This document shows, one piece after another, positions 63,449 through 64,000 of a DNA stretch of 64,000 nt. Origin of the DNA: Moritella sp. PE36 (lineage in GTDB: Bacteria; Pseudomonadota; Gammaproteobacteria; Enterobacterales; Moritellaceae). The stretch is from contig NZ_ABCQ01000010.1 in the NCBI RefSeq assembly GCF_000170855.1, positions 50,823 through 114,822 on the forward strand, written 5' to 3'. The notes beneath the pieces are model-generated. The model had not been told where the DNA came from and ran no database searches. It saw only the letters and a program-made list of their open reading frames with translations. The position numbers and the translations under genes were made by a program. Each line of letters starts with the position of its first letter. Position 1 is the stretch's first letter.

Positions 63449-64000
63449 CTAATTAATGAGTAAGCTCAGTCCGATAATCATTAACATGAAAAAAGCTATT
63501 TTACGCATATTATCTAAACTAATCGGTGGTGGGTAATGTTTTGCTACCCAGCTTACGCTTAGCACGACAGGAATACAAACAGCAGAAAACAGCAGCATGT
63601 CTGTTGTTAATCCACCTTGAATACCAACCATAGTAATACGACTAATTGAGCTAACAAAGAAGATGCTTAATAGGTATAACCGGATCAGGTTTAAAGTGAA
63701 TGGTTGACGATAGAAGATGTAAACCAGTGGCGGTCCACCCATACTGAACATTCCGGTTAATATACCCGATGCGGTACCCGCACAGAAAAATGCCCCTTGT
63801 TTTGAGGCCTTCCGTTCTTTATGCGGGGATTTTAAAATCATACTGATCCCGGCGCCAATGATCGCCACCCCGAGTATAGTTTGTAACATGTCGTTAAAAG
63901 ACCCACTTAGATATTCTAGTAGCGCTAAGCCAATAATTAATCCGGGTAACATCCCCAGTACTGTCATGATTACGATACGCCTGTTTAACTGGTGGAAACA
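63449..64000 (-). CDS. TauE/SafE-family permease, N-terminal part beyond window
   Basis: The frame is open from the stop at 63449 to the right edge (184 residues seen, reading CFHQLNRRIVIMTVLGMLPG at the edge), so the N-terminus is outside the window. Membrane segments include ILGVAIIGAGISMIL and the family motif CAGTASGILTGMFSMGGPPL, followed by LYLLSIFFVSSISRITMVGI. TauE/SafE proteins export sulphite, sulphonates or other organic anions. The ATG at 63967 is internal to the membrane core and is not the true start. Confidence 0.85.
   Translation of the reverse strand, partial: CFHQLNRRIVIMTVLGMLPGLIIGLALLEYLSGSFNDMLQTILGVAIIGAGISMILKSPHKERKASKQGAFFCAGTASGILTGMFSMGGPPLVYIFYRQPFTLNLIRLYLLSIFFVSSISRITMVGIQGGLTTDMLLFSAVCIPVVLSVSWVAKHYPPPISLDNMRKIAFFMLMIIGLSLLIN

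Overview
The window looks like chromosomal DNA from a marine, probably cold-adapted gammaproteobacterium of the Moritella / Psychromonas / Shewanella type. The clues are a head-to-head hydrocarbon (ole) locus, a grcA glycyl-radical spare part, a caa3-like oxidase, a BaeSR-type two-component system and moderately AT-rich DNA. Moritella is my best guess; no rRNA or single-copy marker is present to fix it. I see no tRNA, rRNA, CRISPR array, prophage or insertion sequence.

Layout. 1-2930 (minus): oleA, oleB and the N-terminal part of oleC (cut by the left edge), for long-chain olefin synthesis. 3040-5313: a divergent Bcr/CflA-type exporter and LysR regulator sharing a perfect palindrome. 5419-6828: an alanine dehydrogenase/transhydrogenase-like enzyme of unknown substrate. 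6861-9584 (minus): a secreted subtilase and a translationally coupled, free-standing propeptide-like protein, with two Fur-box-like palindromes upstream. 10015-16315: an M3-like peptidase, a membrane protein, a PCMT-family methyltransferase and an RlhA-like U32 protein. 16535-25451: a glycan island with three glycosyltransferases, rmlBACD for dTDP-L-rhamnose, a SAF-domain oxidoreductase, then a ten-copy heptanucleotide repeat and an opposing glycosyltransferase.

25652-34000: GNAT, flavin amine oxidase, cupin, LysR, enoyl-CoA hydratase, a di-haem peroxidase lipoprotein and a BaeSR-like pair. 34158-41053: two small membrane proteins and a cytochrome c oxidase operon (subunit II with two fused cytochrome c domains, subunit I, two subunit III-type genes, subunit IV, SCO). 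41246-49560: grcA, a 1595-residue surface metalloprotease, a MAPEG protein, a GDPD and envelope proteins.

50343-55419 (minus) is the most coherent little-described unit: a glycerate kinase fused to a glucosyl-3-phosphoglycerate phosphatase, a glucosyl-3-phosphoglycerate synthase and a GH13 sucrose-phosphorylase-like enzyme. Together they could make and recycle the compatible solute glucosylglycerate. 55673-64000: trhO, a DUF4399 protein, an RND efflux operon whose pump gene carries two compensating frameshifts, its LysR regulator, an L,D-transpeptidase-fold protein and the C-terminal part of a TauE/SafE permease.

A recurring oddity is that many intergenic spacers carry short tandem duplications (7, 12-13, 15, 18 and 21 bp units), often copying the end of the upstream gene.
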